64,000 bases of DNA, taken from the NCBI GenBank assembly GCA_910586245.1, contig CAJUFY010000002.1, positions 290,431-354,430 of the forward strand. Direction: 5' to 3'. A program made the position numbers and the translations under genes. Shown piece by piece: positions 1-9,298 of the stretch (the stretch's first letter is position 1; each line of letters starts with the position of its first letter). Source of the DNA: an uncultured Christensenella sp. (GTDB taxonomy: Bacteria > Bacillota > Clostridia > Christensenellales > Borkfalkiaceae). The notes beneath the pieces were generated by a model. That model was not told the DNA's origin. It was given only the letters and a program-made list of their open reading frames with translations, and did not search any database.

Positions 1-217
1 TTCAATAACAAATGACAGTATGGACGCTTTGAATATTTTGAATAGCGGTGATGGGGTTGAAGAAGAAAGGCTTATAGATGAAATCCAACAGATTTTGCTT
101 ATGTGTGCCCCTGAATATAGAGAGCAAATGTTTGATAGCATATTTCTAGCCGAAGGGTACCAAAAACTGTTTAAGAAAAAAGATTTAATTCACAGGCGGT
201 TGTTTGAAAATGAATGA
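1..217 (+). CDS. 3' end of an unidentified gene, by context a MORC/MutL-type GHKL ATPase
   Basis: The frame is open from base 2 to the TGA at 215-217, so this is the last 71 or so codons of a gene entering from the left; the internal ATG at 20 has no ribosome binding site. The visible tail is acidic and probably helical, with no recognisable motif. The next gene starts inside its last codons (ATG at 210), which indicates translational coupling in one operon. In the known restriction-type operons that combine Z1, DUF4420-type nuclease and AIPR genes, the gene before Z1 is commonly a GHKL ATPase related to MutL and eukaryotic MORC proteins, so that identity is a contextual guess. Nothing in the 71 residues proves it. 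Confidence 0.45.
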   Translation, partial: SITNDSMDALNILNSGDGVEEERLIDEIQQILLMCAPEYREQMFDSIFLAEGYQKLFKKKDLIHRRLFENE

Positions 218-3065
218 TTCAATTAGGAAATATTCTGAACAAATAAAAAAAGCATCGGACATGCTTTATATGCTATTAGCCGGTAAGAAATGTACACATT
301 CGGAAGTAGTTAAACAGGCAAAAATATTGATGCCTATTGTTTTTAGAGATTTTGAAGTGGAAAAGTTGCCGGAATACGAAATTATTTTAAAAGAAATAAT
401 TGAGTATTATGAGGTTGAGGTTGGGATTAAAACTTATGCTCCCGATGTAATAGCAAAAGATAAGCAGTCAAAATACTGGTTGGCTAAAGTGAAGCCAACT
501 ATTCCGCATGCATATTTTGATAGATATAAGCTGTATTTAAGAACTGAAAACTTTGCCAATAAAACAATTGAGAATATCGAGTCTACTTGTGAAGAAATAC
601 TTTCTTACTGTGCAAACCCTAAGAATCCAAGCGGGATTGATAAAAAACGCGGACTTGTTGTCGGCGATGTTCAGTCGGGAAAAACAGCAAATTATCTCGG
701 CCTAATTAATATGGCATTTGATTACGGATACAAAATTGTTGTCCTTCTTGCAGGCATGACTAATTCGCTTCGTTTACAAACTCAAAAAAGGACGGATAAA
801 GGTGTAATAGGAGCAAAAAGCGATTCCATTGGGAACGCTATAGAGTATATAGGTGTTGGATTTAATCCGCAAGATCATTTTGCGGTGCCTTTTACGAATC
901 AGTCCAATGATTTTGCTAAATTCATACAGCGAAATTTGAATGCTGCAATTAGCGATTTTAACAAGCCTGTTGTTCTTGTTGTTAAAAAAATTAAAAGTGT
1001 TTTGGAAAGTGTAGGTGAGAGACTTCAGTCAGAATTAACCGAAAAGGGTGTACTTGATTCAAAAAGTATTTTAATAATTGATGACGAGGCCGATAATGCT
1101 TCTATAAATACAGCTAAATCTGCGTCAAACCCTACATCGATAAATAGAAGTATCCGCACAATTTTTAATAAATTCCCGATAGCATCGTATGTTGGATATA
1201 CTGCTACTCCTTTTGCGAATATTTTTATTAATCCGCACGACGAAGAGGATAATTTGGATCTATTTCCTTCTGATTTCATTGTTCAGTTAAATTCTCCTGA
1301 CAATTATTTCGGTGGGAGAAAAGTTTTTCCTAAAGACGAAGACAGCCTTCCCAGATGTTTAAGACTGCTAAACGAAGAAGAACCGGACTTTTTACCTGTT
1401 ATTCATGATAGAACAGCTGAATATCCCGTGTTGCCGCATAGCTTAAAAGAAGCAATTAGCGAATTTTTAATTAATAATGTCATAAGAACATTACGCGGAC
1501 AGAATACAAAACATCGTTCAATGATGATAAATATTACGAGATATAACGATGTGCAGGAAAGAATCGAGACCGCTGTCTTAAAATATTTAGAAATATTAAA
1601 AAATGCTATCGAACAGTTAAGTTCTTTGTCGGTTGAAGAATTTGTGAAAAATACACAGTGTAGAAATATTTATGAAATGTATTTGACTTCGTTCTACGTT
1701 CAAATTCGGGAAGGGAATCAAGAAAATGGAGAAGATGCATTGGCTTGGTTGAAGATTCAATCCGGTTTGTACGATGAAATTAAGCAGATGCAAGTTGCAG
1801 TTATTAACTCAAGGAACGGCAAAATGAGTCAACGCAATAAAGAAGGAATAAAAATGCGTTTTGACTATGAAAATTGTGAAGATGTAGGAGCGAGAGTAAT
1901 TGCGATTGGTGGCATGGTCTTGTCAAGAGGTTTAACTCTTGAAGGGCTGATGACAAGTTACTACAGTAGAAATGCCGGTACATATGACACACTTTTGCAG
2001 ATGTGCCGTTGGTTTGGGTATAGACCGCAGTACCAAGATTTGTGTCGCATTTATTTAACGCAAGAAAGTATTGATAGGTTTGATGCAGTCTTAGATGCGG
2101 TTGAGGATATGAAGGCTCAGTTTTCAGAAATGAAACGGCGTGATAAAAAACCTAAAGATTTCGGCTTAATGATAAAGGAATCACCTGAGACTTTAAATAC
2201 TACTATGCTCATAACAAGCAGGAATAAAATGCGAGGCACAGAAGTTATAGAATATAGGCTAAATTACGGTGGAGTTTATGCGGATACTTCTAAGCTTTCG
2301 CGAGATATTGCTGTAAATAACCATAATCTTTCACGTGTAGAACAATTCCTGAAAAAAATAAAAATTGAATGTATTTGCGATAGGTACATGGCATCTGAAG
2401 TGTCTAAATTTGATGTCGCGGATTTAATACGCGGGTTAAAAATTCCTTATGTAAACAAGAAGTTTGATACTGAGGGGCTTTCCGAATACATAGAAAACAG
2501 TGATTTATTTCCGTATTGGGATGTCGCAATAGCAACCGGTGACGCAAAAAACTTACATAACTGTTTTGGCGTTTACGGAGTGACGGCAGCTGCGCGTAGT
2601 TTTCATATTAACGGAGTTAATGACCCTTATATACGGATAGGTGGGACAAACAACCGTGTTTTAGATCCCGGTATATTTGACTGTGGACTTTGGTTAACCG
2701 AAGCGCAACGGGAACTAATATTGCAGGAAAAACAAAACCATAAAGGGGATACGCTTTCAGCTTTAGATTATCTGCGTAAGAGAAAGAATCCTATTTTGGT
2801 TATATATCCAATTGAGTTAAAAATAGAGGCTTCAGATGCAGAGTGCCAGGATGTAGATAGAGCGGCTGTTGAGAAACTGAAAAGGAGTATTCGAGATGAT
2901 GTGGGAAACACAACTACTCCGTTAGTTGCTTTCGCTTTCGGTTTCCCTGAAAAGGAATCTTCTTTAAGATTAAAATACAGAGCCAATATCGTTAAATTGG
3001 ATGAGTTAAACGGAAATCTCGAAATTAACGATGACGGTGAAGGCGAGGATGATACGGATGATTAA
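210..3065 (+). CDS. Z1-domain superfamily 2 helicase-like ATPase of a defence operon
   Basis: A 951-residue protein of the Z1 family, a helicase-like ATPase found in restriction-type operons with MORC-like ATPases. Motif I is GDVQSGKT (about residues 152-159), motif II is DDEAD (291-295), motif III-like TATPFAN (331-337), and the later motifs RGLTLEGL (from 573) and QMCRWFGYR (from 597) match the conserved Z1 C-terminal half that holds the arginine-finger side. The C-terminal 300 residues have no motif I can name and end in an acidic tail. The ATG at 210 is chosen because AGGCGG precedes it at 194-199; it overlaps the previous stop by 8 bases. Z1 proteins are presumed to use ATP to remodel or translocate on nucleic acid for the partner nuclease; this is inference, not shown here. 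Confidence 0.9.
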   Translation: MNDSIRKYSEQIKKASDMLYMLLAGKKCTHSEVVKQAKILMPIVFRDFEVEKLPEYEIILKEIIEYYEVEVGIKTYAPDVIAKDKQSKYWLAKVKPTIPHAYFDRYKLYLRTENFANKTIENIESTCEEILSYCANPKNPSGIDKKRGLVVGDVQSGKTANYLGLINMAFDYGYKIVVLLAGMTNSLRLQTQKRTDKGVIGAKSDSIGNAIEYIGVGFNPQDHFAVPFTNQSNDFAKFIQRNLNAAISDFNKPVVLVVKKIKSVLESVGERLQSELTEKGVLDSKSILIIDDEADNASINTAKSASNPTSINRSIRTIFNKFPIASYVGYTATPFANIFINPHDEEDNLDLFPSDFIVQLNSPDNYFGGRKVFPKDEDSLPRCLRLLNEEEPDFLPVIHDRTAEYPVLPHSLKEAISEFLINNVIRTLRGQNTKHRSMMINITRYNDVQERIETAVLKYLEILKNAIEQLSSLSVEEFVKNTQCRNIYEMYLTSFYVQIREGNQENGEDALAWLKIQSGLYDEIKQMQVAVINSRNGKMSQRNKEGIKMRFDYENCEDVGARVIAIGGMVLSRGLTLEGLMTSYYSRNAGTYDTLLQMCRWFGYRPQYQDLCRIYLTQESIDRFDAVLDAVEDMKAQFSEMKRRDKKPKDFGLMIKESPETLNTTMLITSRNKMRGTEVIEYRLNYGGVYADTSKLSRDIAVNNHNLSRVEQFLKKIKIECICDRYMASEVSKFDVADLIRGLKIPYVNKKFDTEGLSEYIENSDLFPYWDVAIATGDAKNLHNCFGVYGVTAAARSFHINGVNDPYIRIGGTNNRVLDPGIFDCGLWLTEAQRELILQEKQNHKGDTLSALDYLRKRKNPILVIYPIELKIEASDAECQDVDRAAVEKLKRSIRDDVGNTTTPLVAFAFGFPEKESSLRLKYRANIVKLDELNGNLEINDDGEGEDDTDD

Positions 3066-3990
3066 TTTTGCAGAGTTATTTAATTTTGCTGAGCAGCCTA
3101 ATAGCAATCAGAGAAAAATACCCATTGCGTCTGCATTGGAAGTTTTTTACGGATTGAGCCCAGATGGTTTTTTAAGACTGTCTTTTATGTCTAAATCCAA
3201 AGCACCAAAACTTGAATCAACAAAAGTTTTAAGAGTTTCACAGGGGGAAGAAAGTAGCAATGTATATTGGACTTGCTTTGACCTGCTGCAAAACGATGCA
3301 AAATCAGTATATTACACATTCTGTGACAGTTTGGTTTCAGCTATTACCGATATTACTGTTGAAGTCACTGCTCTCAATGTGTTGAAAAAGCGATTTATAA
3401 CTTGGAAAGCAATGTTTAAACAAGTGCAAAGCCAAGATGCATCAAGGGAAGTCATTCAAGGACTTTTTGGAGAACTGTATTTTTTAAAAAAATATATGCT
3501 TGAGAGCTATTCTGTCAACGAGGCTATTGGTGCTTGGGCAGGAGCGGATTCTAAAAGTAAGGATTATTCAATAAAAAACGATTGGTTTGAAATTAAAACG
3601 GTAGGAGCAAATGTAAATCAAGTCCATATTTCTTCTCTAAGTCAACTTTCATCTTCAGTGCCAGGTCATTTGGTTGTGATAAGAGTGGAATCTATGTCAG
3701 AAGAGTTTGTTGCGGATGATTCTTCAATAAATATGTTATTACACGACATTTTATTAAGAATAAAAGATGAGCTTACAGAGGAACAGTTTTTAAATAAAAT
3801 TAAATCTGTTGTAGGCAATATTACAGATAAAGTTTTAAATGAGAAGTTTTCCGTGAAAAGTATAAATTTCTATTTGGTTGACAGCAATTTCCCTCGGTTG
3901 CAAGAATCAAATATCCCCTTTTCTGAAATAGAAAATATTGAATATTATCTGAATATAAAAATGCTTGACAAATACAGGGAGAGTAACTAA
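3058..3990 (+). CDS. PD-(D/E)XK motif nuclease (DUF4420-type) of the Z1/AIPR operon
   Basis: About 310 residues. The nuclease core is visible as FGELYFL (E139), then D169 in a KDYS segment and E178-I-K180 in WFEIKT, which fits the D...ExK metal-binding pattern of the PD-(D/E)XK superfamily; proteins of this type next to Z1 and AIPR genes are annotated PD-(D/E)XK motif protein, DUF4420. The likely role is DNA cleavage by the operon's complex. The start is either ATG 3049 or ATG 3058; 3058 is preferred because GCGAGG lies at a good distance upstream. The start overlaps the Z1 stop (3063-3065), and its own stop overlaps the next ATG by one base (TAATG), so expression is coupled on both sides. 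Which partner gives DNA specificity is unknown. Confidence 0.82.
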   Translation: MINFAELFNFAEQPNSNQRKIPIASALEVFYGLSPDGFLRLSFMSKSKAPKLESTKVLRVSQGEESSNVYWTCFDLLQNDAKSVYYTFCDSLVSAITDITVEVTALNVLKKRFITWKAMFKQVQSQDASREVIQGLFGELYFLKKYMLESYSVNEAIGAWAGADSKSKDYSIKNDWFEIKTVGANVNQVHISSLSQLSSSVPGHLVVIRVESMSEEFVADDSSINMLLHDILLRIKDELTEEQFLNKIKSVVGNITDKVLNEKFSVKSINFYLVDSNFPRLQESNIPFSEIENIEYYLNIKMLDKYRESN

Positions 3991-6080
3991 TGAATCTTGA
4001 AGAATTTAGAGAAAGTTATATAAATGAAGATATTAATGCCGAAGCAGTAAATACTTCAAGGTACCCAATAGATGTGTTTATTGACAGTGCTGTAGACATT
4101 CTCATGAATGACTATTCTCTTATTACGGATATGTCGCAGTGTTATTACGAGTTTACAAAAGGTACACGCGCATTTAAGAATATGCGGATTGATGCGGCAT
4201 ATTTGGATTTGCCATCCAGTACGCTTAATTTACTGTTTGCTGATTATAACGAAGGTGAAATTAAAAATATCACTAATGAGTTCTTACATAATAAGTCACA
4301 GTTACTTCTCAATTACTTTGAAAACTGTTTAAAAGGATTTTTCAAGGATGCAGAACAGGCAGATCCGGCAGTGCAGCTTGCTAGAGATATACGTGTTAAT
4401 GTAGGATATATTTATAAAATTCATCTTTTTATTATCAGTACTGACAAATTAAGTAAGGCGGTTAAAAAACTTGAATTACCTGATTTTGTTTATGGCGGAC
4501 ATATATTTAAAGTCGATTTGGACGTTCTTGATATTGAGGGTATATATAGGGCTAAACTTGCCGGATTTACAAAAGAAGATATCGTAATTAACTGCAAGGA
4601 TTTCGGGGTTGAAGGTATACCTTGCATTAAAGCAGATATCGAAACCGAACAGTATGAATCGTATTTAGCTATAGTACCCGGCACATTCTTAGCAGAAATT
4701 TACAAAAAACACAATGCTTCGTTGTTGGAAGCCAATGTGCGTTCGTTTTTAAAATTTAACGGAGGTGTTAATAAGGGCATTAGGGGTACAATATTAAACG
4801 AAAAATCAAGATTTTTCACTTATAATAACGGTATTTCAACAACAGCAAAAGCTATAACAACAGTTAATCATCCGGAGAAAGGATTATTTATTACTTCGTT
4901 TACAGATTTGCAAATTATTAACGGGGGGCAAACCACTGCTACTTTGGCAGCAACAAATATTAAGTATAATGCTGATTTATCTGGTATTTTTGTTCAGATG
5001 AAATTAACAATACTTAAAGATTCTAACCCAGAGTTGATTAGAAATATTGCGACTTATGCAAACAGTCAAAATAAGGTAAAGACAGCTGACTTGAATTCTA
5101 GCCATCCTTTCTATGTACGTATGGAAGATTATTCCAGAAAAATTTATGCGCCTTTAGCAAGCGGACAGATTGTTCAGCAGCTTTGGTTCTTTGAGCGTGC
5201 CAGAGGTCAGTATGAGCAGCCAATGATGCAAATGACAAAGAAACAGCAGGCAGACTATAAATTAGTACGCCCTAAAGATAAAAAGTTTACATTAACAGAG
5301 CTTGCTAAATATTTAAATGCCGGCGCAATGCTTCCTCACTATGTTTCTTGGGGCGGTGAAGTTAACGCTGCGCATTTTCACAACAATATGGTAAAGCAAT
5401 GGGATAAGGATAATTCATATTATAACGAATTATTTTATAAAGAATTAATCGGCAAGAAAATCCTGTTTGCCTTTATAGAGAACGTTGTTTCTGCACAGGA
5501 ATGGTATCAGGAAAGAAGAGCGTATAGACCGCAAATCGTTGCTTACACATTTTCAAAACTTGTACATGAAGCAAGTAAAATAAAAAAGAGTATTAATTTT
5601 AGGCAGATTTGGGACAACCAAAAAGTTTCCGAAGTTTTTGAAAAGGATGTTGCCGGAATAGCTAAAATAGTCTTCGATACTATTTACGACGACAGTCGCA
5701 CTACGGCCAATATTGAAACCTACTGTAAAAGAGAGGAGTGCTGGACAATAATAAGTAAGAAAAGTTTTCAACTCTCTGATGAATTAATTGATATTTTAGT
5801 CGATCCGTATGAAAGAGAAATCGAGGAGAATAGAGCAAAAAAAGAACAGAAATTTGATAGCGGAATATGTAATGAGATAGCAATTTTTAATAAGGGTAGC
5901 GGTTATTGGCAATCTATGATTGAAAGAGGGACAGCCCAAGAAGTTTTAACACCCGGAGAGATAATTCTTTTGAAAGCAGTAATAAATTACTGCAACGGAC
6001 TGTATTCTCAACTAACAAAGTATCAATTAAGTGAAATTGCGAAGATTGTGCAAAAGCTTAAGGACAATATGATTGAATAA
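3990..6080 (+). CDS. AIPR family protein (abortive infection phage resistance type)
   Basis: A 696-residue protein with the AIPR signature: a block near residues 247-270 (EANVRSFLKFNGGVN), FTYNNGIS near 277-285 and IINGGQTT near 309-316. AIPR proteins were named after a lactococcal phage-abortive protein and are frequent partners of restriction systems; their biochemical activity is not established. Residues beyond about 520 are charged and helical without a recognisable domain. The gene starts on the last base of the preceding stop codon and ends 11 bases before the next gene, consistent with one transcript. Codon use is AT-rich like the rest of the island. Identification of the family is secure; the function as effector or adaptor is inferred from context. 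Confidence 0.88.
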   Translation: MNLEEFRESYINEDINAEAVNTSRYPIDVFIDSAVDILMNDYSLITDMSQCYYEFTKGTRAFKNMRIDAAYLDLPSSTLNLLFADYNEGEIKNITNEFLHNKSQLLLNYFENCLKGFFKDAEQADPAVQLARDIRVNVGYIYKIHLFIISTDKLSKAVKKLELPDFVYGGHIFKVDLDVLDIEGIYRAKLAGFTKEDIVINCKDFGVEGIPCIKADIETEQYESYLAIVPGTFLAEIYKKHNASLLEANVRSFLKFNGGVNKGIRGTILNEKSRFFTYNNGISTTAKAITTVNHPEKGLFITSFTDLQIINGGQTTATLAATNIKYNADLSGIFVQMKLTILKDSNPELIRNIATYANSQNKVKTADLNSSHPFYVRMEDYSRKIYAPLASGQIVQQLWFFERARGQYEQPMMQMTKKQQADYKLVRPKDKKFTLTELAKYLNAGAMLPHYVSWGGEVNAAHFHNNMVKQWDKDNSYYNELFYKELIGKKILFAFIENVVSAQEWYQERRAYRPQIVAYTFSKLVHEASKIKKSINFRQIWDNQKVSEVFEKDVAGIAKIVFDTIYDDSRTTANIETYCKREECWTIISKKSFQLSDELIDILVDPYEREIEENRAKKEQKFDSGICNEIAIFNKGSGYWQSMIERGTAQEVLTPGEIILLKAVINYCNGLYSQLTKYQLSEIAKIVQKLKDNMIE

Positions 6081-6091
6081 GGATTAGTACT

Positions 6092-8485
6092 ATGAATGCA
6101 AAAGAAGGATATATTTTGAGATTGCTTGACGGAGCAGATAAAAAATTCATTATCCCTGTTTATCAGCGTGTTTACAGTTGGAAAACTGTAAATTGCGGAT
6201 TGTTATTTAATGATTTAATGAACGTATACCGTAACAAATACAAATCGCACTTCTTTGGAAGTATTGTTTATGTTGAAAATGACATCGGCGGTTGTAATGA
6301 ATATGTAATTATTGATGGGCAGCAGAGAATTACTACAGTATCTTTGCTTCTTCTTGCCATTAGAAATTATGTGCTTGAAAATAATTTGCATACGGAAAAA
6401 ATTAATCCAAATAAAATAACTAAAGCTTTCCTGACTGATGAGTATGCATTAGACGACAAAAAATTAAAGTTAAAGCTTGTGCAGGGAGACGATGATGCTT
6501 ATAACAGATTGATATTGCAAAGAGAGCCTATTGAAAATAATAACATTACAATTAACTATAATTATTTTTACTCAAAACTGTGCGATTTAAGCGATAATGA
6601 AATTGAAGGACTTTACGATGCAATTACAAAATTGATGGTTGTCAATATTAGTTTAAAACCGCAGTCCGGAGACGACCCCCAACTTATATTTGAAAGTCTG
6701 AACTCTACAGGTATTGATTTGGAGGAGTCAGATAAAATAAGAAATTATGTTTTAATGAAAATGGAGGCTACGCGTCAGGAAAAGATTTATAAAAACTACT
6801 GGGAAGTTTTAGAAAAAACTGTAATAAAACAGGATTTAAATAAGTTTATTAGATACTATTTAGCTAAAAAGACACGAGCTTTGCCTGACGAAAAAAAGTT
6901 GTATTTTGCATTTAAAAATTACAGAGAAGAAAGAGTTATAGACGATTCGGTTGAAACACTTTTAGCCGATATGTTAAAGTATGCGACATATTATCAAAAG
7001 ATCAAGTCAGCAAAAATTAACGATGAGAAAAGCAGTGGACATTTCGCCCGTATAAATAAATTAGAAATCAATACAGTTATACCGTTGCTTTTTGATTTAT
7101 TAGAGGCATACGACAATGGTGGACTGTCAGATGATGAATTAAACGAAGCCGTTAATATAATAGAAAATTATATTGTTAGAAGAATAATTTGTGGGTTATC
7201 AACGTCTATGCTAAATAAAACTTTTGTCTATCTTGGAGAAGAGATTTCCAGATATGTTGCAAAAGATAAAGCAAGTTACATTGATGCCATAAAATATGCC
7301 ATTTTGAGTAAGACGGGTAAAAGCCGTTTCCCTAATGACAGTGACTTTGTTGAAAAGTTTGAAATGTTTGAACTTTACAATGCAAAATCTTCTATTCGTA
7401 AATATATTTTTGAAAGATTAGAGAATTTTAAAAGTAAGGAGCGCATAGCTGTAGAAGAACAAATTGAAAACGGGCAACTAACGATTGAGCATATAATGCC
7501 GCAAAAATTATCTGTTGATTGGCAAAAACATTTGGGCGGTAACTATGAACTTATCCACGATAAATACAAAGATACTATAGGTAATTTAACTTTAACCGCA
7601 TATAACAGCGATTACAGCAATCTTATGTTTGATCGCAAAAGAGATCTGCCAGATAAAGGTTTTGCGTATAGTAAATTAGAGTTAAATAGATTCTTAGCAA
7701 ACTGTAATATTTGGAATGAGGAACAAATTGTAAAACGTGCGGAGCTATTGTCGGGGTGGGCCTTGAAAATATGGGGTTCTCCCAAAACTGATTTTAAACC
7801 AAACATTGTTGAAGAATGGGTTGCTCTTGACGATGAATATGATTTTACTAATAAATGTATTGTTAAAATGATATTTATGGGTGATGAGATCAGTGTTGTA
7901 AATATAACAGATACGTATAAAAAAATTATGAATACTTTTTATATGCTGGATCCTGTTCGCTTTACGGATAGCGGTCTTTCCATAATATCTAGTGTTGAGT
8001 CAAATTTAAGAAATGCTTACGAGTTAGGACGTTCAATGTATATTGAAACAAACTTAAGTTCGCGAGCAAAAATAACTGCTATACGTGAAATTTTTAAAAT
8101 TTTCGAAATAGATTTTAATGAGCTTACATTTTTAGTTAGACCCAAAAGTAAACAAGGAGAGATAGATATAGATGATGAATCTACATATAGTAATATTACT
8201 GTAGGCTCATTAGCATATCAACTGATTTCTAAATTGTTTGAAGATGAAAAATTAAGTGAACTTGAAATAGCTGAACTTATGACTAAAGAATATACTCGGC
8301 ATTTTAAAGGTATAAGTGTACCGATTTTGGCAACTCAGCGAGATGCTAATAAAGGTACCGGAACTAAATTTAGATATTATAAATCGCCTATTACATATTT
8401 AGGTAAAGAATTTTATATTTCAAGTGAGTGGTATGAGGAGAGTAGACAGGACTTAATTAAGTGGTTTAAAAAACACTATAATTAA
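6092..8485 (+). CDS. DUF262 / HNH (GmrSD-like) endonuclease with a long C-terminal extension
   Basis: A 797-residue protein. The N-terminal DUF262 domain shows YQRVYSW (from about residue 24) and DGQQRIT (from residue 75), the conserved nucleotide-binding motif of GmrS/ParB-like DUF262 proteins. Around residues 463-515 an HNH/DUF1524-type region is visible: IEHIMPQ with H467, then NLTLTAYNSDYSN. This combination is that of single-chain GmrSD-like enzymes, some of which are type IV restriction enzymes for modified phage DNA. After the HNH part about 230 further residues (from roughly 565) follow that I cannot assign; they may be a target-recognition or regulatory domain. The gene lies 11 bases after the AIPR gene. 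Whether it is a functional part of the Z1/AIPR system or an independent passenger cannot be decided from sequence. Confidence 0.85.
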   Translation: MNAKEGYILRLLDGADKKFIIPVYQRVYSWKTVNCGLLFNDLMNVYRNKYKSHFFGSIVYVENDIGGCNEYVIIDGQQRITTVSLLLLAIRNYVLENNLHTEKINPNKITKAFLTDEYALDDKKLKLKLVQGDDDAYNRLILQREPIENNNITINYNYFYSKLCDLSDNEIEGLYDAITKLMVVNISLKPQSGDDPQLIFESLNSTGIDLEESDKIRNYVLMKMEATRQEKIYKNYWEVLEKTVIKQDLNKFIRYYLAKKTRALPDEKKLYFAFKNYREERVIDDSVETLLADMLKYATYYQKIKSAKINDEKSSGHFARINKLEINTVIPLLFDLLEAYDNGGLSDDELNEAVNIIENYIVRRIICGLSTSMLNKTFVYLGEEISRYVAKDKASYIDAIKYAILSKTGKSRFPNDSDFVEKFEMFELYNAKSSIRKYIFERLENFKSKERIAVEEQIENGQLTIEHIMPQKLSVDWQKHLGGNYELIHDKYKDTIGNLTLTAYNSDYSNLMFDRKRDLPDKGFAYSKLELNRFLANCNIWNEEQIVKRAELLSGWALKIWGSPKTDFKPNIVEEWVALDDEYDFTNKCIVKMIFMGDEISVVNITDTYKKIMNTFYMLDPVRFTDSGLSIISSVESNLRNAYELGRSMYIETNLSSRAKITAIREIFKIFEIDFNELTFLVRPKSKQGEIDIDDESTYSNITVGSLAYQLISKLFEDEKLSELEIAELMTKEYTRHFKGISVPILATQRDANKGTGTKFRYYKSPITYLGKEFYISSEWYEESRQDLIKWFKKHYN

Positions 8486-8506
8486 TATATTTAGAATTTC
8501 ATTATC

Positions 8507-8929
8507 ATGGATAACAGAACAATTGCTCAGAGAAGTCGAAATATGGCTAACATACATAGCCAAAATACAAAGCCGGAAATTACCGTTGGTAAATACTTAT
8601 TTAAGCTTGGTTTCCGATATAGAAAGAATGTACGAAAATTACCCGGCAAGCCGGATTTTGTGTTACGCAAGTATAAAACAGTAATTTTTGTTAATGGGTG
8701 CTTTTGGCATGGACATGAAGGCTGCAAATACTTTGTTATGGCAAAATCCAACACTCAATTTTGGATGGAAAAGATTAATTATAATAAAAGTAGGGATAGA
8801 GAAAACATCCATAAATTGACTGAATTGGGTTGGAATGTAATTGTCGTTTGGGAGTGTGAATTGAGACGCGGCGATAAAGATAAACGATTGCAAGAATTAG
8901 TTGAAGAAATTAAAGGAAATGTAAGTTAA
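8507..8929 (+). CDS. vsr: Very short patch repair (Vsr-type) DNA mismatch endonuclease
   Basis: A 140-residue protein of normal family length. Family features seen: an N-terminal MANIHSQNTKPE segment, PGKPDF with the metal-binding aspartate D50, and FVNGCFWHGHEGC with catalytic-type H68 and a zinc-site cysteine, ending in VVWECEL. Vsr enzymes nick T:G mismatches that arise by deamination of 5-methylcytosine made by C5 cytosine methylases; in operons with Z1 and AIPR genes they accompany such a methylase. No cytosine methyltransferase is in the window, so it probably lies to the left of base 1. The gene begins 21 bases after the DUF262 stop, without a clear ribosome binding site, and is the last gene before the operon terminator. 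Confidence 0.9.
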   Translation: MDNRTIAQRSRNMANIHSQNTKPEITVGKYLFKLGFRYRKNVRKLPGKPDFVLRKYKTVIFVNGCFWHGHEGCKYFVMAKSNTQFWMEKINYNKSRDRENIHKLTELGWNVIVVWECELRRGDKDKRLQELVEEIKGNVS

Positions 8930-9015
8930 TGCATGTGTTTTAAAAATAGCACAAAAATGGCAGTAAAATGCGTATGAGTTGAAAATGAAAATATGTTAGA
9001 CTGATATTGTCGGAA

Positions 9016-9046
9016 AGTGGGACTTGAAAAGGTCCCGCTTTTTTTG
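9016..9046 (+). terminator. Intrinsic terminator of the defence operon
   Basis: AGTGGGACTT (9016-9025) pairs with AGGTCCCGCT (9030-9039) around a GAAA loop, with two G-T pairs, and is followed by a run of eight T. It lies 87 bases after the vsr stop and closes the operon. Confidence 0.85.
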
Positions 9047-9270
9047 TTTGCAAAAAGCAGTATAGGGGAGGTGAAGTAGGATGTAGATGTAAGCATGATG
9101 ATTGAGAAAATTTATGTTTTTACTAGTAGCATTGACTTCGGCTTAATGCTGCAGTCATGTCTTTGGATGACCTTGAAAAGGCACTTTTCGGCTAAAATCA
9201 GTATTACAGAGGGAATTTAAAAAATTTTTTTAACTTTTTTTAAAAAAGTTCTGTAAGACTGATTCTGCTC

Positions 9271-9298
9271 TTGACAGATGAAAATTATGATGTAAAAT
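9271..9298 (+). promoter_or_regulatory. Sigma-A type promoter for the recombinase unit
   Basis: TTGACA (9271-9276), 16-base spacer, TAAAAT (9293-9298). A transcript would start near 9305 and run through the small ORF into the recombinase with a leader of about 170 bases. Confidence 0.6.

Noticed and set aside
1..9000. A DNA methyltransferase partner within the visible defence operon
   Set aside because: No SAM-binding or PC/ENV methylase motifs occur in any visible gene; if present it must lie left of the window.
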